64,000 nt of DNA from JAJDAN01 sp046583095 (GTDB taxonomy: Bacteria > Myxococcota_A > UBA9160 > UBA4427): the NCBI GenBank assembly GCA_046583095.1, contig JAYGDB010000116.1, positions 1-64,000 of the forward strand, given 5' to 3'. The translations under genes and the position numbers were made by a program. This document shows positions 48,939 to 59,034 of this stretch, one piece after another. Below the pieces are notes generated by a model, which saw only the letters and a program-made list of their open reading frames with translations, had not been told where the DNA came from and did no database searches. Every line of letters begins with the position of its first letter. Within the stretch, counting starts at the first letter, position 1.

Positions 48939-51058
48939 GATCGGCGACGCTGTCCGGTCCGTCGCGACGTCTTCGGCTGCTCGCAGTTCTGCTCCTCTCC
49001 TCGTTCTTGGTGCTGGCGGCGCGGGCGGCACACCTGACGCTTCTCGATTCGCGTGGCAAGGGTCGCGGCCAGCGACAGATCACCAAGGTGCTGCAACTTC
49101 CCGCGCCGCGCGGACTGATCGTCGATCGGCGCGGCGTCGAACTCGCTGTCACGATCCCAGCCCCGTCGATCTACGTCGTACCCCACGCTCTCGGCGATCG
49201 CAGGCAAACGGCGCAGAAGCTCGCTCATGCGCTGGGGATGGATCCGGCGACCCTCGCTGCGGACCTCGAGCGGCGAACGCGCTTCGCGTTCGTCAAGCGC
49301 TGGACGACGCGAGAGGAGGCGGAGACGATCCGCAAGCTGGATCTACCCGGCGTCGGGATTCTCAAGGAGCCGCGGCGCGCGTATCCCGCCGGCGCACTCG
49401 CTGGACAGCTGATCGGCTTCGCAAATATCGACGAAGAGGGAGTGCGTGGAATCGAGCAGCAGGAGGACCGCGCCCTGCGAGGCCGGGCACGCACGGTCAC
49501 TGTCGAACGGGATGCCCGGGGACGCCATCTCGTTGTCGATCCCTCACTTCCACGAGACACCGCGGGCGCCGATGTCCGCCTCACCCTCGACGCGAAGCTG
49601 CAAGCAGCCGCCGAAGGGGCGCTGGCCAGTCTGGTCGAGCGGACAGGGGCGAAGGGAGGTTCGGTCGTCACCCTCGATCCGCGCACCGGAGACATCTTGT
49701 CCCTCGCCGAGCACCCCCCGACGGACCCGAACGACTTCCGCAGTCTCGACTTCAAGAGCACCCGCTCTCGCGCGTTCCACGACGCCGTCGAGCCAGGCTC
49801 GACCTTCAAGGTCTTCCTCGTCGCGGGCGCTCTCGACGCCGGCGTGATCCAGTCCGACGAGATGATCGAGACCTCGCCGGGTTGGCTGCGAATTCCCGGC
49901 AAGACCATTCGCGACCACGAGGACTACGGCCGGATCTCCATCGCACAGATACTCGAGATCTCGAGCAACGTCGGTGCGGTGACGATCACGCAGCGCCTCG
50001 AGCCGCGACGCCATTACGAACTTCTACGGCGCTTCGGTTTCGGTCACAGCACAGAGAGCGGATTCCCCCAGGAGTCGGCGGGCATCCTGCGCCACTATCG
50101 GGGCTGGCAGCCAGTAGATCGCGCCACCCTGGCCTTCGGTCAGGGCGTGAGCGTCACGCCCGTTCAACTCGCGTCAGCCACGGCAGCGCTCGCGAACGGC
50201 GGCGTCTGGCAGAAGCCACGGCTCGTCGCGGCTCGTCGCAAGGCGGGTGGCACGTGGGAGGAGGTCCCCCGCGAAGCAGGCCACCGGGTGGTCAGCGCGA
50301 GAGCAGCCGCCGAAACGCTCCGAATGATGGAAACCGTCGTGAGTGCAACCGGGACTGGACGCCGTGCGTCCCTGCGCGGGCTGCGGGTGGCCGGCAAGAC
50401 GGGCACCGCCCAGAAATTCGACACCGAGGCGGGTCGCTACTCGAAGACCGACTACCTGGCCTGGTTCATCGGCGTGGTGCCCGCGAACGATCCCCGGCTC
50501 GCAATCACTGTCATGATCGACGAGCCTCAGGGCCGGGCACACGGCGGGGGCGACGCAGCGGCGCCCCTCTTCGCGCAGGTGGCATCGGCTCAGCTCGCAC
50601 ATCTGGGCATCGTCACCGCACCCCAGTCGATCCGCTCGAGGCCCTTCCGCACGCTGGCGGCGAAAGCCGAAGAAGAAAAGGCGAGGCGACGGGCCGCAGC
50701 CCTGCCAGAGAAGAAGCCCGTCCAGGTCGCGAAGGCTGGGCGCAGTGACCGGAAGGCTATCGCCCCCGCGAGCCGTCCCGCGAAGGCGGCTCGGAGAGTC
50801 GTGGCGGTTCCGCGCGTACAGGCTCCGTCTCCGAAGTCGGTTGCCAAAGTGACTCATCTGGTCCCCGACTTCCGCGGCGAGACGTTGACTTCCGCTCAGG
50901 GCATCGCCGCCAAGGCATCGATCGTCCTGGAACTCCACGGTAACGCGCGGGGTCTCGTCGTTGAGCAGCGCCCGCACCCCGGAACCGTCGTGACCGGCGA
51001 CAGCCCCCGCGTGCGACTTCGTTTCACGCTGGACTCACCTCACAGAGAAGAGGGCTGA
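48935..51058 (+). CDS. ftsI: Division transpeptidase FtsI (class B PBP) with C-terminal PASTA domain
   Basis: 707 residues. A membrane anchor (about 14-32), a pedestal domain (about 50-210), and a transpeptidase domain with SxxK at S289-K292 ('EPGSTFKVF'), SxN at S343-N345 and KTG at 488-490 ('GKTGTAQK'). A basic linker (about 570-640) leads to one PASTA-like domain (about 640-700). It cross-links septal peptidoglycan with FtsW. Starts with an ATGA overlap on ftsL and overlaps murE by one base. Confidence 0.94.
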   Translation: MRSATLSGPSRRLRLLAVLLLSSFLVLAARAAHLTLLDSRGKGRGQRQITKVLQLPAPRGLIVDRRGVELAVTIPAPSIYVVPHALGDRRQTAQKLAHALGMDPATLAADLERRTRFAFVKRWTTREEAETIRKLDLPGVGILKEPRRAYPAGALAGQLIGFANIDEEGVRGIEQQEDRALRGRARTVTVERDARGRHLVVDPSLPRDTAGADVRLTLDAKLQAAAEGALASLVERTGAKGGSVVTLDPRTGDILSLAEHPPTDPNDFRSLDFKSTRSRAFHDAVEPGSTFKVFLVAGALDAGVIQSDEMIETSPGWLRIPGKTIRDHEDYGRISIAQILEISSNVGAVTITQRLEPRRHYELLRRFGFGHSTESGFPQESAGILRHYRGWQPVDRATLAFGQGVSVTPVQLASATAALANGGVWQKPRLVAARRKAGGTWEEVPREAGHRVVSARAAAETLRMMETVVSATGTGRRASLRGLRVAGKTGTAQKFDTEAGRYSKTDYLAWFIGVVPANDPRLAITVMIDEPQGRAHGGGDAAAPLFAQVASAQLAHLGIVTAPQSIRSRPFRTLAAKAEEEKARRRAAALPEKKPVQVAKAGRSDRKAIAPASRPAKAARRVVAVPRVQAPSPKSVAKVTHLVPDFRGETLTSAQGIAAKASIVLELHGNARGLVVEQRPHPGTVVTGDSPRVRLRFTLDSPHREEG

Positions 51059-52611
51059 TGCGCCTGTCCGCACTGCTCGCAGCGTTGCCGGCCGAGCACG
51101 CCCCTCGCAGCTCCCCGTCTTCCGATCCGGTGATTCGCGGGATCACCTACGACTCGCGAAGCGTGTCGCCGGGCGATCTCTTCGTGGCTCTCGTCGGCAC
51201 CGTGAGCAACGGACACGACTACCTCGAAGCCGCCCTGAAGCTCGGCGCAGCGGCACTGCTTGTCGAGGACGAGGCGAGCGCCCAGGAAGCGCTCGAAGCC
51301 GCATCCCGATCTACCCCGATCATCGCGGTCTCTGACAGCCGCCGAGCAATGGCTCCGATCGCGGCTCACTTCTTCGGTGAACCCGCGAGCGAACTCACCC
51401 TCGTGGGAATCACGGGAACGAATGGAAAAACGAGCAGCAGTTATCTCATCGAGTCGATCCTCTCGCGTACGGAGCGATCGACTGGCCTGATTGGGACGGT
51501 CGAGATCCGCTACGCGAACGAACGGTTGCGGGCCGTGAACACCACGCCCGAGAGCCTCGATCTACAGCGGGTGCTGCGTTCGATGCGTACCCAGGGCACC
51601 GCGGCGGTCGTGATGGAAGTGTCGTCCCATGGCCTCGAGCTGGGACGGGTCAACGGCTGCCGCTTCCACGTCGGTGCCATCACCAACGTCACCCAGGATC
51701 ACCTCGACTTCCACGGAAACATGGAGGCGTATCTCGAGTCGAAGCTACGGCTGTTCCGGGAGCACCTTGTACCGGACGGCGTGGCGGTCATCAACATCGA
51801 TGATTCGTTCGCCCCACGCTCGCTCGAGGCAGCGACCGAAGCCGGGGCTCGCGTGATCCGCGCCACGCGCAGGGCCGACGTCGAGGCCGAGGTGAAGCTC
51901 CTCGAAGCCGAGGTCACACTCGCAGGCAGCCGGGCCCGGCTCCAGCTTCCAGCCGGCGAGATCAACGTCGAGCTGCCGCTGCTGGGCGACTTCAATCTCG
52001 AGAACCTGGTCGTCGCATGCGGAATCGCCGCGGCCCTCGAACTGCCGCTGACGACCATCGCGGAGGGCATTGCCCGCTGCCCCCAGGTGCCGGGGCGAAT
52101 GGAACTCGTGGGACCCGAACAGGAAGACGTGCCGACCGTGATCGTCGACTACGCCCACACCCCCGACGCGGTCGACAAGCTGCTCGAAGCCGTGCGCGCC
52201 CTCACCGGCGGACGCCTGATCACGCTCTTCGGCTGTGGCGGCGATCGCGACCGCGCCAAGCGGCCGCTGATGGCCCAGGCTGTGGCGAAGTGGAGCGACC
52301 GCGTGGTCGCCACGAGTGACAACCCGCGCACCGAGGATCCGGTCCAGATCCTCGCGGGCGTCGAAGCCGGTCTTTCGGATCGTACGCGTGTCGAGCCCGA
52401 GGGTCTCGATGCAGCGAACGGCTCGTATACGCTCGAGATCGACCGCCGTGCGGCGATCGATCTCGCCATCTCCATCGCACGCGCGGAAGACACAGTGGTG
52501 CTCGCAGGCAAGGGTCATGAGGACTACCAGATCATCGGGAGCGACAAGCTTCCCTTCGACGATCGCGAAGAGGCCGGGCGCGCCCTCGCGGTCTGGGGCA
52601 ACGCGCGATGA
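51058..52611 (+). CDS. murE: UDP-MurNAc-tripeptide synthetase MurE (meso-DAP adding)
   Basis: 517 residues, Mur ligase with ATP site 'GITGTNGKTSSSYL' (N122-T125). The residues D421-N-P-R ('SDNPRTEDP') mark the meso-diaminopimelate-specific form, rather than the DDDN of lysine-adding enzymes. It adds the third residue to UDP-MurNAc-dipeptide in the cytoplasm. Four-base overlap with murF. Confidence 0.95.
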   Translation: MRLSALLAALPAEHAPRSSPSSDPVIRGITYDSRSVSPGDLFVALVGTVSNGHDYLEAALKLGAAALLVEDEASAQEALEAASRSTPIIAVSDSRRAMAPIAAHFFGEPASELTLVGITGTNGKTSSSYLIESILSRTERSTGLIGTVEIRYANERLRAVNTTPESLDLQRVLRSMRTQGTAAVVMEVSSHGLELGRVNGCRFHVGAITNVTQDHLDFHGNMEAYLESKLRLFREHLVPDGVAVINIDDSFAPRSLEAATEAGARVIRATRRADVEAEVKLLEAEVTLAGSRARLQLPAGEINVELPLLGDFNLENLVVACGIAAALELPLTTIAEGIARCPQVPGRMELVGPEQEDVPTVIVDYAHTPDAVDKLLEAVRALTGGRLITLFGCGGDRDRAKRPLMAQAVAKWSDRVVATSDNPRTEDPVQILAGVEAGLSDRTRVEPEGLDAANGSYTLEIDRRAAIDLAISIARAEDTVVLAGKGHEDYQIIGSDKLPFDDREEAGRALAVWGNAR

Positions 52612-53999
52612 CGGCTCCCTTCACGGCCGGCGACGTCGCGCGCTGGACAGGCGGGCAGCTCGTCGCGGGCAGCCCGACGACTCCCTTCACCGGTGCGGTG
52701 ATCGATAGCCGGCAGGTCACGGACGGCAACCTCTTCACCGCCATCGTCGGGCCCAACCACGACGCGCATCGCTTCATCCCCCAGGTCGTCGAGGCGGGCG
52801 CTGCGGGCGTGCTCGCGAAACGTGGAAGTGCCGTCCAGACGGGCTCCGCATGCTTGATCGAGGTGGACGACACCACGGCCGCGCTGGGAGCCGTCGCAGC
52901 GGGACATCGCGCACTCTTCGAAGGGCCGGTCGTCGCGATCACCGGCTCGTCTGGCAAGACGACCACGAAGGAGATGTGCGCCGCGATTCTCGCGGCCGCC
53001 GGACCCTGCCTCAAGACCGAGGGCAACCTGAACAACGAGTTCGGCCTGCCCCTGACGCTGCTGCGGCGCGAGGAGCAGCACCAGCGTCTGGTCGTCGAAC
53101 TGGGCATGAACCACCGGGGCGAAATCGCGCGTCTTGCTGCAATCGCGAAGCCCGATGTCGCACTGGTAACCAACTGCGGGGTCGCACACATCGAGTTCCT
53201 CGGAAGCCGCGAGGAGATCGCCCAGGAGAAGGGCGACCTCTACGCCGCCCTCGGTCCGGACGCGGTAGCGGTTGCGAACCTCGATGACCCGGTGGCCCAT
53301 GCCCAAGCCCAGCGCTTCGAGGGCCGCGTGATCGAGTACTCCTGCGGTGAACGCGGGGACGTCCGCGCGCGAGACGCGCACTTCGTCGAAGGCGGGGCAT
53401 TCGCCTTCGATCTCGAAACACCGGAAGGGACGGCGGCGCTGCATGTCACCGGGCTCGGAGAGACGACGGTGACGAACGCCGCGGGGGCGGCGGCCGCCGC
53501 GCTCGCGGCCGGCGTCGACCTCGACGCGGTCGTCACGGGCCTCGGCATCTACCACCCGCCCGCCGGACGCATGGCCCCCTACCCGATTGCAGACGGAGCG
53601 ACGGTCATCGATGACAGCTACAACGCGAACCCCATCTCGATGCGCACGTCGCTCGAAGCGCTGTCGGCCTTGGCAACGTCCTCCCAGGCCGTCGCCGTAC
53701 TCGGTGACATGGGCGAGCTGGGAGACTCCGTCGACGCCGCACACCGGGAGACCGGACGCATCGTCGCCGAACTCGGCATCGACTGGCTGATCGCGGTGGG
53801 CGAGCGCGCACCGCTGGTGATCGAGGGCGCCCGGAAAGCCGGGATGGAGCCCGCGCGCAGCCTCGTCGCCTCCGGGACGGCTGCAGCAACGAGCTTCGTC
53901 CGCGAGTGCCTGGGGAAGAACGACTGGGTCCTCGTCAAGGGATCACGAGACATGAAGCTGGAACGCGTCGTCGAGACGCTCCGCGAGGGAAGCGACTAG
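52608..53999 (+). CDS. murF: UDP-MurNAc-pentapeptide synthetase MurF
   Basis: 463 residues. ATP-binding 'AITGSSGKTTTKEMCAAI', 'VELGMNHRGEIARLA' and 'PAGRMAPYPIADGATVIDDS' match the family. It adds D-Ala-D-Ala to UDP-MurNAc-tripeptide. ATG 52608 overlaps the murE stop (ATGA); mraY starts at the next base after its stop. The D-Ala-D-Ala ligase (ddl) is not in this window. Confidence 0.95.
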   Translation: MTAPFTAGDVARWTGGQLVAGSPTTPFTGAVIDSRQVTDGNLFTAIVGPNHDAHRFIPQVVEAGAAGVLAKRGSAVQTGSACLIEVDDTTAALGAVAAGHRALFEGPVVAITGSSGKTTTKEMCAAILAAAGPCLKTEGNLNNEFGLPLTLLRREEQHQRLVVELGMNHRGEIARLAAIAKPDVALVTNCGVAHIEFLGSREEIAQEKGDLYAALGPDAVAVANLDDPVAHAQAQRFEGRVIEYSCGERGDVRARDAHFVEGGAFAFDLETPEGTAALHVTGLGETTVTNAAGAAAAALAAGVDLDAVVTGLGIYHPPAGRMAPYPIADGATVIDDSYNANPISMRTSLEALSALATSSQAVAVLGDMGELGDSVDAAHRETGRIVAELGIDWLIAVGERAPLVIEGARKAGMEPARSLVASGTAAATSFVRECLGKNDWVLVKGSRDMKLERVVETLREGSD

Positions 54000-55073
54000 A
54001 TGCTCTACCACCTGCTGTATCCGCTCGCCGAGCAGTTCGGCGTCTTCAACGTCGTTCGGTACATCACGTTCCGTACCGCCGCGGCTACCCTCACGGCGCT
54101 CTTCCTCACCTTCCTGTTCGGCCCCTGGCTGATCCGCCGACTCGCGGCGCTGCACATCGGCCAGCCGATCCGCGAAATCGGCCCCGATCACCAGGCCAAG
54201 GAAGGCACGCCAACGATGGGCGGACTGCTGATCCTGGCGGCCATGGTGGTGTCGGTGCTGCTTTGGTCCGAACTCGACAATCGCTTCGTGTGGATCGTGC
54301 TGGGACTGACCACCGGCTACGGCGTTCTCGGCTTCTTCGACGACTACAGGAAGGTGACCCAGGGCGACAGCGCGGGCGTCTCGGCGCGCATGAAGCTCGT
54401 CTGGCAGACACTGCTCGCTGTCGGTGTTGCGGTCGCGATCTACACCGACCCCGCCTTCGACAAGGAGCTGGCGGTTCCCTTCTTCAAGGACTTCACACCG
54501 AATCTCGGGATCTTCTACATCCCGCTGGCCGCCTTCATCATCGTAGCTGCGAGCAACGGCGTGAACCTCACGGACGGCCTCGATGGGCTCGCGATCGGGC
54601 CCGTCATGATCACGGGGGCAACGTTCCTGCTGCTCTCGTACGCGGCGGGCAACGCCGTCATCGCCGACTACCTGGCCATCAAGTACGTCCCCGGAGCCGG
54701 GCAGCTCGCAATCTTCTGCGGAGCCCTCGTGGGAGGGGGGCTCGGCTTTCTGTGGTTCAACGCTTCGCCCGCGGAGCTCTTCATGGGAGACGTCGGTGCC
54801 CTCGCCCTCGGCGGCGCACTGGGGACCATCGCGGTCCTCATCCGGCAGGAGATCCTGCTCGCCGTCGTCGGCGGGATCTTCGTGGTGGAGACCGTCTCGG
54901 TGATCATCCAGGTGGCGTCGTTCAAGCTCACCGGCAAGCGCGTGTTCTTGATGGCGCCAATTCACCACCACTACGAACAGCTGGGCTGGCCCGAGCAGAA
55001 GATCGTCGTCCGCTTCTGGATCGTCTCGATCATCCTCGCACTGGTAGCCGTCTCATCGCTGAAGTTGCGATGA
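54000..55073 (+). CDS. mraY: Phospho-MurNAc-pentapeptide transferase MraY
   Basis: 357 residues with about ten membrane helices. 'EGTPTMGGLLILAA', 'GFFDDYRKVTQGDSAG' (the aspartate-rich catalytic loop), 'NLTDGLDGLAIG' and the histidine-rich 'MAPIHHHYEQLGWPE' are all intact. It forms lipid I from UDP-MurNAc-pentapeptide and undecaprenyl phosphate. GAGGGA lies 9 nt before the ATG inside murF's end. Confidence 0.96.
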   Translation: MLYHLLYPLAEQFGVFNVVRYITFRTAAATLTALFLTFLFGPWLIRRLAALHIGQPIREIGPDHQAKEGTPTMGGLLILAAMVVSVLLWSELDNRFVWIVLGLTTGYGVLGFFDDYRKVTQGDSAGVSARMKLVWQTLLAVGVAVAIYTDPAFDKELAVPFFKDFTPNLGIFYIPLAAFIIVAASNGVNLTDGLDGLAIGPVMITGATFLLLSYAAGNAVIADYLAIKYVPGAGQLAIFCGALVGGGLGFLWFNASPAELFMGDVGALALGGALGTIAVLIRQEILLAVVGGIFVVETVSVIIQVASFKLTGKRVFLMAPIHHHYEQLGWPEQKIVVRFWIVSIILALVAVSSLKLR

Positions 55074-55089
55074 AGGCGAGAAAGGAAGG

Positions 55090-56466
55090 ATGGAAAATTC
55101 GCAGAGCGATCTGCCCGATCTGCAGGGCTGGAAGGTCCTCGTGATCGGACTCGGCCTGTCCGGCGTGAGCGCCTCTCGCTTCTGCGCCGAGCGAGGCGCT
55201 TCGGTGGTGGCCGTCGACGAACGCCCGCAAGAGAGCCTTCCGCATCTGGATTCCCTCTCCCTGGCAGGCGACATCGACGTGAGGACGGGTACGGCCATCC
55301 CGGACTCCTCGGCTTTCGATCTCGTCGTGCCGAGCCCGGGCGTGCCGCGACAACGCTTCGCAGAAGGCGCGCAGCGGATCTGGGGGGACATCGAGCTCAC
55401 CGCCCGCGCCCTTTCCGTTCCGCTCGTCGCCGTGACGGGCACCAACGGCAAGAGCACCGTGGTACGCCTGATCGAGTCGATGCTTCGGGCCGCGGGAGTT
55501 CGCGCGCGTGCAGCCGGGAACATCGGGACGCCGGCCCTTTCGCTCGTCGGCGAGCCCCTGGACATAGCGGTGCTCGAGGTGTCCTCGTTCCAACTCGAGA
55601 CGGTCGAAAACTTCCGCCCGAAGGTAGCGATCTTCCTGAACGTCACACCGGACCACCTCGACCGCCACGGCAGCTTCGACGACTACGTGCGCGCGAAGAG
55701 CACGGTCTTCGCTCGCCAGGAAGCCGACGACGTGGCCGTGCTCAACTTCGATGACCCGGTCGTGCGCGAGCTCGCCAGCTCGCTTCGGGCGCGCGTCGTT
55801 TTCTTCAGCCGCCGGTCTCCCCAGACCGACGGCGTCACCTGGGACGCCGGTCGCATTCTGCTCCCGGGGCGGGACGGACCGCGCGAGATCGCCCTCGACC
55901 CGACCTCCCTGCCCGGCCTGCAGGGGGTCCACAACCTCGAGAACGTCCTCGCGGCCACGGCCGCGGTGTGCGCACTGGGCGCGGACCCGAACCGGGCGGC
56001 GGGGGCGCTGCTCGGCTTCGAAGGACTGCCGCACCGCTGCCAGCAGGTCGCCAGCGGAGGCGGCGTGCGTTTCGTCGACGACTCCAAGGCGACGAACGCC
56101 GGCGCGGCCCAGCGCTCCCTCGAGAGCTTCCCGAACCGCGTGCTGTGGATCGCCGGCGGACGCGGGAAGGGAACCGACCTGACCGCGTTGGCGAACGCCG
56201 CAGTGGCTCGGGCGCGGCACGCCTTCCTGATCGGGGAGGCCAGCGACGCCCTCGAAGCCGCCCTCGCTGGAAGACTCTCGACGACCCGATGCAGGTCGAT
56301 CGAGGATGCCGTCGAGTCCGCCGCAAAGATCGCCGAACCCGGGGAAGTCGTCTTGCTGGCGCCCGCCTGCGCGAGCTTCGATCAGTTCGCGAGCTTCGAG
56401 GAGCGGGGAGACCGCTTCGCCGCCGCAGCGCGAAGCTGGACCGCTTCTCGGACAGGTGGCCAATGA
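55090..56466 (+). CDS. murD: UDP-MurNAc-L-alanine:D-glutamate ligase MurD
   Basis: 458 residues. 'GLGLSGVSASRFCAERGA', ATP-binding 'AVTGTNGKSTVVRLIE', 'VTPDHLDRHGSFDDY' and 'FVDDSKATNAGAA' are diagnostic. It adds D-glutamate in the cytoplasm. A purine-rich Shine-Dalgarno (AAGGA) precedes the ATG. Four-base overlap with ftsW. Confidence 0.95.
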   Translation: MENSQSDLPDLQGWKVLVIGLGLSGVSASRFCAERGASVVAVDERPQESLPHLDSLSLAGDIDVRTGTAIPDSSAFDLVVPSPGVPRQRFAEGAQRIWGDIELTARALSVPLVAVTGTNGKSTVVRLIESMLRAAGVRARAAGNIGTPALSLVGEPLDIAVLEVSSFQLETVENFRPKVAIFLNVTPDHLDRHGSFDDYVRAKSTVFARQEADDVAVLNFDDPVVRELASSLRARVVFFSRRSPQTDGVTWDAGRILLPGRDGPREIALDPTSLPGLQGVHNLENVLAATAAVCALGADPNRAAGALLGFEGLPHRCQQVASGGGVRFVDDSKATNAGAAQRSLESFPNRVLWIAGGRGKGTDLTALANAAVARARHAFLIGEASDALEAALAGRLSTTRCRSIEDAVESAAKIAEPGEVVLLAPACASFDQFASFEERGDRFAAAARSWTASRTGGQ

Positions 56467-57623
56467 CTGCCGCCCCTGCGCGCCGCAAGGCCCCGACCCC
56501 GAAACGCTACGGGAGGCTCCGCCTGGATGGCGGTGTCAGCCTCGCGGCGATCACGCTGATCTCGCTGGGCGTCGTCATGAGCTACAGCACGACGGCGCCC
56601 CTCGACATCGACGTGAGGATCCCGCCTCTCTTCCGGCAGCACTTGCTCGCCCTGGCCGCGGGCCTGGCCGCGATGGCGGCTGCGGCCGCCGTGCCGCTGC
56701 GACTGTGGCAACGACTCGCCCTGCCTCTCTGGATCGCAGGCGTCGTCCTGCTCGTCCTCACCCACTGGATCGGCAGCGACGTGAACGGAGCCAGGCGCTG
56801 GCTCGAACTGGGCATCCGCTTCCAGCCCGTCGAGGTCGTGAAGTTCACCACCCTACTGGTGGTGGTTGCCGCGGTGGCACCCCGAGACGGCCGGCGGGAT
56901 CTCAGCAACCGGCGCGCGGGGCTTGCCCTCGGACTGTTCACGCTGCCCCCTGTGTTGCTGTTGCTCGCACAGCCGGATCTCGGCAACGCCGTGCTGCTGT
57001 TCGCCCTCACTGTCCTGCTGCTGGTGGTCGCCGGCCGCCCCCTGCGCCAGCTCTTGGTTCCCGCGGCGGCCGCGGCGGTGCTGGTTGCGGCGTACATCGC
57101 GAACAACGACTACGCGCGCCGGCGGGTGGAAGGCTTCCTCGATCCCTGGACCAAATGGGAGACGTCCGGCTTCCAGCTCGTCCAATCCTTCGTGGCCTTC
57201 GGACAAGGGGGGCTCGCGGGAGTCGGCCTCGGCAACGGCCGTCAGAAACTCGACTATCTCTTCGGCGCCCACACGGACTTCGTCCTGGCATTGATCGCCG
57301 AAGAGCTCGGCCTGCTCGGTGTGCTGCTCGTGCTCGGCGCCTTCGCGGCCCTACTCGTCACGGGATGCCGCATCGGCCTGCGGGCCAACGATCGCTTCGG
57401 CCTGCTGCTCGCCTTCGCGATGACGTCGCTGTTGACCGTGCCGGCGATCCTGAACGGTGCCGTCGTCATGGGGCTCGTACCGACCAAGGGACTGACCCTG
57501 CCCTTCCTCTCGTATGGCGGGACGTCCCTCGTAATGTGCTGCGTAAGCCTCGGCGTATTGCTCGGCGTTGCACGACAGACCGTGCCGGGACGACGCCGGA
57601 GTGCAAGGACAAGCAAGGTCTAG
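56463..57623 (+). CDS. ftsW: Septal peptidoglycan polymerase FtsW (SEDS)
   Basis: 386 residues, ten membrane helices, with the SEDS signatures 'GARRWLELG', 'QPDLGNAVLLFAL', 'SFVAFGQGGLAGVGLGN', 'DFVLALIAEELG' and 'TKGLTLPFLSYGGTSLV'. ATG 56463 (ATGA overlap with murD) is the start; the open frame runs on upstream inside murD. In most dcw clusters murG follows; here murC starts only 4 nt after the ftsW stop. Confidence 0.94.
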   Translation: MTAAPARRKAPTPKRYGRLRLDGGVSLAAITLISLGVVMSYSTTAPLDIDVRIPPLFRQHLLALAAGLAAMAAAAAVPLRLWQRLALPLWIAGVVLLVLTHWIGSDVNGARRWLELGIRFQPVEVVKFTTLLVVVAAVAPRDGRRDLSNRRAGLALGLFTLPPVLLLLAQPDLGNAVLLFALTVLLLVVAGRPLRQLLVPAAAAAVLVAAYIANNDYARRRVEGFLDPWTKWETSGFQLVQSFVAFGQGGLAGVGLGNGRQKLDYLFGAHTDFVLALIAEELGLLGVLLVLGAFAALLVTGCRIGLRANDRFGLLLAFAMTSLLTVPAILNGAVVMGLVPTKGLTLPFLSYGGTSLVMCCVSLGVLLGVARQTVPGRRRSARTSKV

Positions 57624-57627
57624 GGTC

Positions 57628-59034
57628 ATGCTTGGACACGTCCAGCACATCCACTTCCTCGGCATCGGCGGCATCGGCATGTGCGGACTCGCAGAGCTGC
57701 TCCACAGCCGGGGCTACACGATCACCGGCTCGGATCTCGCCGAGGCAGTCACCGTCGAACGACTCCGTCACCTCGGCGTACCCGTCCTCGTCGGACACGC
57801 CGCGAGCAACCTCGGGAACGCCGACCTGCTGGTCTATTCCTCTGCAGTTCGGAGCAACAACCCGGAGCTGATCGAGGCTCAGCGGCGCGAGACCCCGGTC
57901 GTCTCTCGGGGCGAGATGCTCGCCGAGGTGATGCGACTGCAGGACGGCATCGCCATCGCCGGAACCCACGGCAAGACCACCACCACGTCACTCGTCGCGC
58001 ACGTACTCGAAGGGGCGGGCCTCGATCCGACGGCGATGATCGGCGGGCGCGTGATCCCGCCGCACGGCGCCGAGCCCGCGGCGGCGCGAGACCGGAGCGG
58101 GGTCCTCCTCGGCAAGGGCAACCTCTTCGTCGCCGAGGCGGACGAGAGCGACGGCTCGTTCCTGCGGTTGGCTCCGATCGTGGCGGTCGTGACGAACATC
58201 GACCCAGAGCACCTCGACCACTACGGCAGCTACGAGGCCCTGCAAGACGCATTCGTCGACTTCGCGAACTGCATTCCGTCCCAGGGCCTCGCCATCGTCT
58301 GCTTCGACCACCCGGGCGTCCAGGCAATCCTGCCCCGGCTGACGCGCCGCCACACGACGTACGGGTTCAACAGCGAGGCCGATCTCACCGCAACCGCCCT
58401 CGAGCCCGACGGCTTCGGCACCACCTTCACGGTGAGCCGGCGGGGACAGGCCCTGGGTCGGGCTCGGCTGCCTCTTCCGGGCCGGTACAACGTCGCAAAC
58501 TGCCTCGCCGCCATCGCCGTAGCACTGGAGTTCGAGATCTCGTTCGAGACGGCCGCCGCATCCCTGGCCGACTTCGCCGGGATCGAGCGGCACTTCGAGC
58601 GCAAGGGCGAGGCCGCCGGCGTCCTCGTCGTCGACGACTACGGCCACCACCCCGCCGAAGTCCGGGCGACCCTCGCGTCTGCGCGGGCCATGCACCCGGG
58701 GCGGATCGTCGTCGTCTTCCAACCCCACCGGTACACGCGCACCCGCGACTGCTTCGACGAGTTCGCGACCGCCTTCAACGACGCCGACGTGCTCGTCATG
58801 TGCGAGGTCTACGCCGCAGGGGAAGACGAGATCCCGGGCGCGGATGGCCGCGCTCTCGCGGACGCGGTCGGGGCCCAAGGTCACGAGGACGTGCGCTTCG
58901 CGCCCGAGCTCGACAAGATTGTCGCCACGCTCCCGGCAGACCTGCTCTCTGGAGATCTCGTCATCACCCTCGGAGCGGGAAGCGTCTCGAGTCTGGGTCC
59001 ACCGCTGCTGGCTGCCCTTGGAGGTGCCGGTTGA
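57628..59034 (+). CDS. murC: UDP-MurNAc:L-alanine ligase MurC
   Basis: 468 residues. 'HFLGIGGIGMCGLAELLH', ATP-binding 'IAGTHGKTTTTSLVAHV', 'EADESDGSFLRL' and 'VDDYGHHPAEVRATLAS' are all MurC signatures. ATG 57628 follows ftsW by 4 nt; an upstream extension inside ftsW has no family similarity. The stop overlaps the murB TTG start. Confidence 0.95.
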   Translation: MLGHVQHIHFLGIGGIGMCGLAELLHSRGYTITGSDLAEAVTVERLRHLGVPVLVGHAASNLGNADLLVYSSAVRSNNPELIEAQRRETPVVSRGEMLAEVMRLQDGIAIAGTHGKTTTTSLVAHVLEGAGLDPTAMIGGRVIPPHGAEPAAARDRSGVLLGKGNLFVAEADESDGSFLRLAPIVAVVTNIDPEHLDHYGSYEALQDAFVDFANCIPSQGLAIVCFDHPGVQAILPRLTRRHTTYGFNSEADLTATALEPDGFGTTFTVSRRGQALGRARLPLPGRYNVANCLAAIAVALEFEISFETAAASLADFAGIERHFERKGEAAGVLVVDDYGHHPAEVRATLASARAMHPGRIVVVFQPHRYTRTRDCFDEFATAFNDADVLVMCEVYAAGEDEIPGADGRALADAVGAQGHEDVRFAPELDKIVATLPADLLSGDLVITLGAGSVSSLGPPLLAALGGAG

